DNA of 64,000 nt from Neodiprion pinetum (lineage: Eukaryota > Arthropoda > Insecta > Hymenoptera > Diprionidae). Under the pieces are notes generated by a model. The model was not told the DNA's origin. It was given only the letters and a program-made list of their open reading frames with translations, and did not search any database. How positions within the stretch are numbered: the first letter of the stretch is position 1; every line of letters begins with the position of its first letter. The DNA lies in NCBI RefSeq assembly GCF_021155775.2, contig NC_060235.2, positions 42,318,701 through 42,382,700 on the forward strand, given 5' to 3'. This document shows, piece after piece, positions 61,382 to 64,000 of the stretch. The translations under genes and the position numbers were made by a program.

Positions 61382-61953
61382 ATGGAGAGGGTAAAACGCT
61401 TCGATAAAGCAGAAACACGTTGTTTACCCGCTTTCCAAGGGAACAATGTCCCTGCGACTGAAGCCAACTCACAAACATCTTCGACGCTTTCAGTGAAGCT
61501 CGGATGGACGCAATTAGCGAAATACGGTAAGCGGCGGCTGCCCATCCTCGCCTGGGCACCGGGTTACAGGCCAACATGGATCCTGCAGGATATGCTGGCC
61601 GGAATCACAGTCGGACTGACCGCAATCCCTCAAGGCATAGCGTACGGAATAGTGGCCGGTCTGAATCCCGAGGTATTATCATTGAGAGCGGATTTTTTTC
61701 CGCAACGTTTCTCAAGCGAGGTCAAGTAACACCCTTACGACTCTGCTTCTCTTTCAGTATGGCCTCTACTCGGCGTTCATGGCCTCGTTCGTCTACATAT
61801 TTTTCGGTTCCTGCACCAACATCACCATCGGACCCACCGCCATCATGGCCCTCATGGTCCAGTCGATGGTCGCGAATTACGGAGCTGACATGGCGGTTCT
61901 GATCTGCTTTCTAAAGGGCTGCGTCATCACCGTCCTCGGTATCTTTCACTTGG
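61382..61953 (+). CDS. SLC26-family sulfate/anion transporter (SLC26A11-like), first two coding exons, 3'-partial
   Basis: Two exons join in frame: 61382-61672 (97 codons) and 61758-61953 (65 codons plus 1 nt). Donor 1 is GAG|GTATTA; the acceptor is a pyrimidine tract ending CTTTCAG|TAT; donor 2 is TTGG|GTAAGC. ATG 61382 is the first in frame after a TAG at 61364-61366. The product starts with a ~50-residue hydrophilic cytosolic N-terminus. The transmembrane core follows: TM1 about 70-93 with the Pro-Gln-Gly-Ile-Ala-Tyr motif (83-88), the sulfate-transporter signature Asn-Pro-Glu-Tyr-Gly-Leu-Tyr (95-101) created by the splice, Gly-Pro-Thr-Ala-Ile-Met (122-127), and a hydrophobic segment about 141-162. 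SLC26 proteins are about 600-700 residues with a C-terminal STAS domain, so roughly three quarters lies outside the window. Family role: plasma- or organelle-membrane exchange of sulfate, chloride, oxalate or bicarbonate. GPTAIM and overall wording favour the SLC26A11-like branch, which is expanded in insects, so no one-to-one orthologue is named. Family call is firm; substrate is inference. Confidence 0.95.
61673..61757 (+). other. Intron 1 of the SLC26-like gene (85 bp, phase 0)
   Basis: Short intron bounded by GT (after CCCGAG) and a pyrimidine-rich stretch ending TTTCAG. It falls between the Glu and Tyr codons of the sulfate-transporter signature. Reading through gives a dissimilar tail and a stop at 61727-61729, while splicing restores the family motif, which is the main evidence for it. 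85 bp is typical of a small insect intron. Confidence 0.9.
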
Positions 61954-64000
61954 GTAAGCAACTGGTTTCTAAACGAACAGTGAAACGGGACTGACACGAT
62001 ATTCGAAATTCCGCACAAATCATTCTCACACCAGACGCGGGAAAAAAAGCGCGCAACGCGAAATCGTTGACGATTGGTTTTTTGCGTTGTGGAAATAGGC
62101 GAAGCTCGAATATCGAGTTTCGACGAAATTTAATACAGCTTTACCGAATCACTCAATTATATTATATACCGCAAAATCAAATTACACCACGCCAACACAG
62201 TTATTTCTGTATTACGGCCCCCATTACGAGATGCTATAAGACAATTACGAACGATTCCGAGGATTCGTCGAACGCGGTCCAATTAATTCCCATTCGATTA
62301 TTGAACATCTGCAGCGTGTACCCAAATCAAGACAGGTGAGGTTTTGGTGTCCGTGACTAAACAAGGACGGAAGTTTAACGAGATCGCGGTCAACCACCCA
62401 AGGACAGAATTTCGGTTCTGTGTCTTCGGCTAAAATCAGGAACACATTTATCAATCAATCCAAGCTTCGTCTGCGAGCTTACAATTAGACAAATTTCCTC
62501 GATTCTCTTTGCTGCGCTGCAGAGCGAGAAACAGGAGTGAAAACTTGCCACAGCGGACAATAATTGCGGACCGAAAAACAAATGTTGGAGAAAATTGAAA
62601 GTAAACATCTAGTAAAACTCATGACGTGTAATTTTATCACTTGCACAGCCCTTGACTCGTATTCGGTCCTCTTTATCATAAAATACATCACTTTTTTTTT
62701 TCCTTTAACCTCACTGTCATTTGGAAATAATTCACGATTCTTTACTTTTCTGAGGTAAATAGCAAAAAAATGAACGTATAAATAGATAAAAATTTTACCC
62801 TTACTTGCCACCTGGGGTGTAGACTTTTTTGTCGATAATTAAATGAAGTTAAAATTAATATTAAAAAAAAAAGAACTTTTGTGTGAAAATAGCCATTTTT
62901 TTTCTCACTTCTGTTACATTTTTTTTTTTTTTTTTTGGTATACGTAAATTGAATTTTTTACCATACGAACTGCATGATTCTTGGAAGTAAACTGTCGATG
63001 TATTGTAATAAAGATGATTTTTTTCTATAACAATTTTTGTCACCGGGATGTGAAGCAAGCCAGTCTGACAAGCACGTGATTTTACAGGAGCGTGGCAAGT
63101 GAAGGCTGGTAATATGATTGATCGAAAATGAAATAGCAGAAGCGAAACGTCGAAAAACGAACGAAGCGTAAGACAAACGTGTTTTTTTTTTCCCTCGAGT
63201 GATTCCGGAGAACTGATCTTCCCTTTTGAATGATAGATAAGTAGCCCCAGTTTTTATGGACGACAGCTGAGTATGGTTAAAAAATTTACGTGACCTCGAT
63301 CAATGTTTTTAGCTCGTTCACTTCGTAAATTTCAAGACTAATACAGAGCGAGGAAGTCAACCAGTCTGTTTCCGAACTGCCGTTTCGAAATTCTCCTTCA
63401 TCACTAATATTCGATATCCATTTTCTCGATTAAGACCATTCAAACGTTAAAGAATATGTAGTCGACGATGCAAAGGTTCGACATTTACTACCAAGGCACA
63501 AAAAATTCCCGAGGGATCGACAAAACGTCCATAAAGTCGTCACGCCTGTGCACCAATATATGTATTGGCAATTGTATTGTTCAGTAGAATCAATAATTCC
63601 GCCAAGACACGTAAAGTTATACCCTAACGAACCTATTCAAGTTCTTCAAATACCAAAGTCGAGTACGGAAGTTCGTTTAAAATACCCACACTGACGATGA
63701 GTGATTAACGCCTCGAGAATTCCGCGGAAATTCCTTCCTCCAGAGTTATCCTTTGCCAGACAAAACCTGAAACGCTCCCTGCGAGATAGTTGACTCGAGT
63801 TTCATGAAAATATCCTCTAGAGAATTACCTTCAGCTTCTGAAGAAGAAGAAAAGTGGAAAATATTTACAGTGAATCCGTCTTTCCCGTTCCCACAAATCA
63901 CTTCCCCTCTCGCCTCTTCTACCTATTCGGTCGATGTGTCTTGTACCATTTTTTGGATGCCGTAAATACCATCGATTCCCTCGCCGCAACCTTCCACCTT
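61954..64000 (+). other. Intron 2 of the SLC26-like gene, running past the window end
   Basis: Begins at a strong donor GTAAGC after 1 nt of a split codon. I searched the + strand for the next expected SLC26 segment (continuation of the fourth membrane helix, then a Phe-Ile-Ser/Pro-Val-Gly-Phe-like stretch) and did not find it, so the next exon is probably beyond 64000. The interval is AT-rich with poly-T runs near 62690 and 62922. Its open frames are short and unrecognised. Confidence 0.6.

Noticed and set aside
61321..61577. Two minus-strand frames opposite the first SLC26 exon
   Set aside because: Antisense shadows of a confidently identified exon.
61576..61902. 108-codon + strand frame with Ser/Pro/Trp-rich sequence
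   Set aside because: Out-of-frame reading across both SLC26 exons and the intron.

Overview
The window is eukaryotic nuclear DNA and almost certainly from an insect. It is AT-rich, full of long A/T homopolymers, packed with small non-autonomous DNA transposons, and contains one gene interrupted by spliceosomal introns. CpG dinucleotides are common by eye, which fits an invertebrate with little germline methylation; a hymenopteran such as a sawfly is my best guess from repeat style alone and is not proven. There are no operons, ribosome binding sites, CRISPR arrays or prokaryotic signals. I found no convincing tRNA or rRNA gene.

Only one protein-coding gene can be identified with confidence: the first two coding exons (61382-61672 and 61758-61953, + strand) of an SLC26-family anion transporter of the 'sodium-independent sulfate anion transporter' (SLC26A11-like) type. 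It carries the sulfate-transporter signature around Pro-Glu-Tyr-Gly-Leu-Tyr. The gene runs off the right end of the window; 61954-64000 is its second intron. Possible upstream promoter or leader exons lie at about 59017-59239 and 60168-60244. Nearly all other open frames are short, begin at non-ATG codons, overlap open frames on other strands and match nothing I know.

The remaining ~61 kb is intergenic and/or intronic DNA dominated by MITEs and other dispersed repeats, several visible because two copies or two arms lie in the window. Left to right: a 198-bp TA-flanked element (4371-4568); a ~513-bp TTAA-flanked element (7481-7993); a ~535-bp element with GGGGC-type ends (9822-10356); a 573-bp piggyBac-like TTAA element (14990-15562) with a full inverted second copy (37604-38173); a half copy (16864-17005) and a complete near-perfect 280-bp hairpin copy (21072-21353) of a foldback MITE; a ~300-bp repeat in direct copies (17219-17514, 51470-51803); a repeat rich in CTGAAAT-type motifs in inverted copies (19097-19570, 43606-44012); a 220-bp element with subterminal CCCAATTAT repeats (20507-20726); a 120-bp tandem module (26228-26530) shared with the interior of the piggyBac-like element; a one-ended relic (32162-32340); a candidate solo LTR (40640-40939); a TTGAAATC minisatellite (55965-56310) bracketed by two perfect palindromes; and a foldback element (58280-58740) whose centre is a pre-miRNA-like hairpin.

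The most interesting material is this repeat architecture: the 120-bp module inside and outside a TTAA element, three elements sharing a TGRGGCATT terminus with TA flanks, and two perfect-hairpin elements that could feed small-RNA pathways. No multi-gene system of cooperating proteins is visible.
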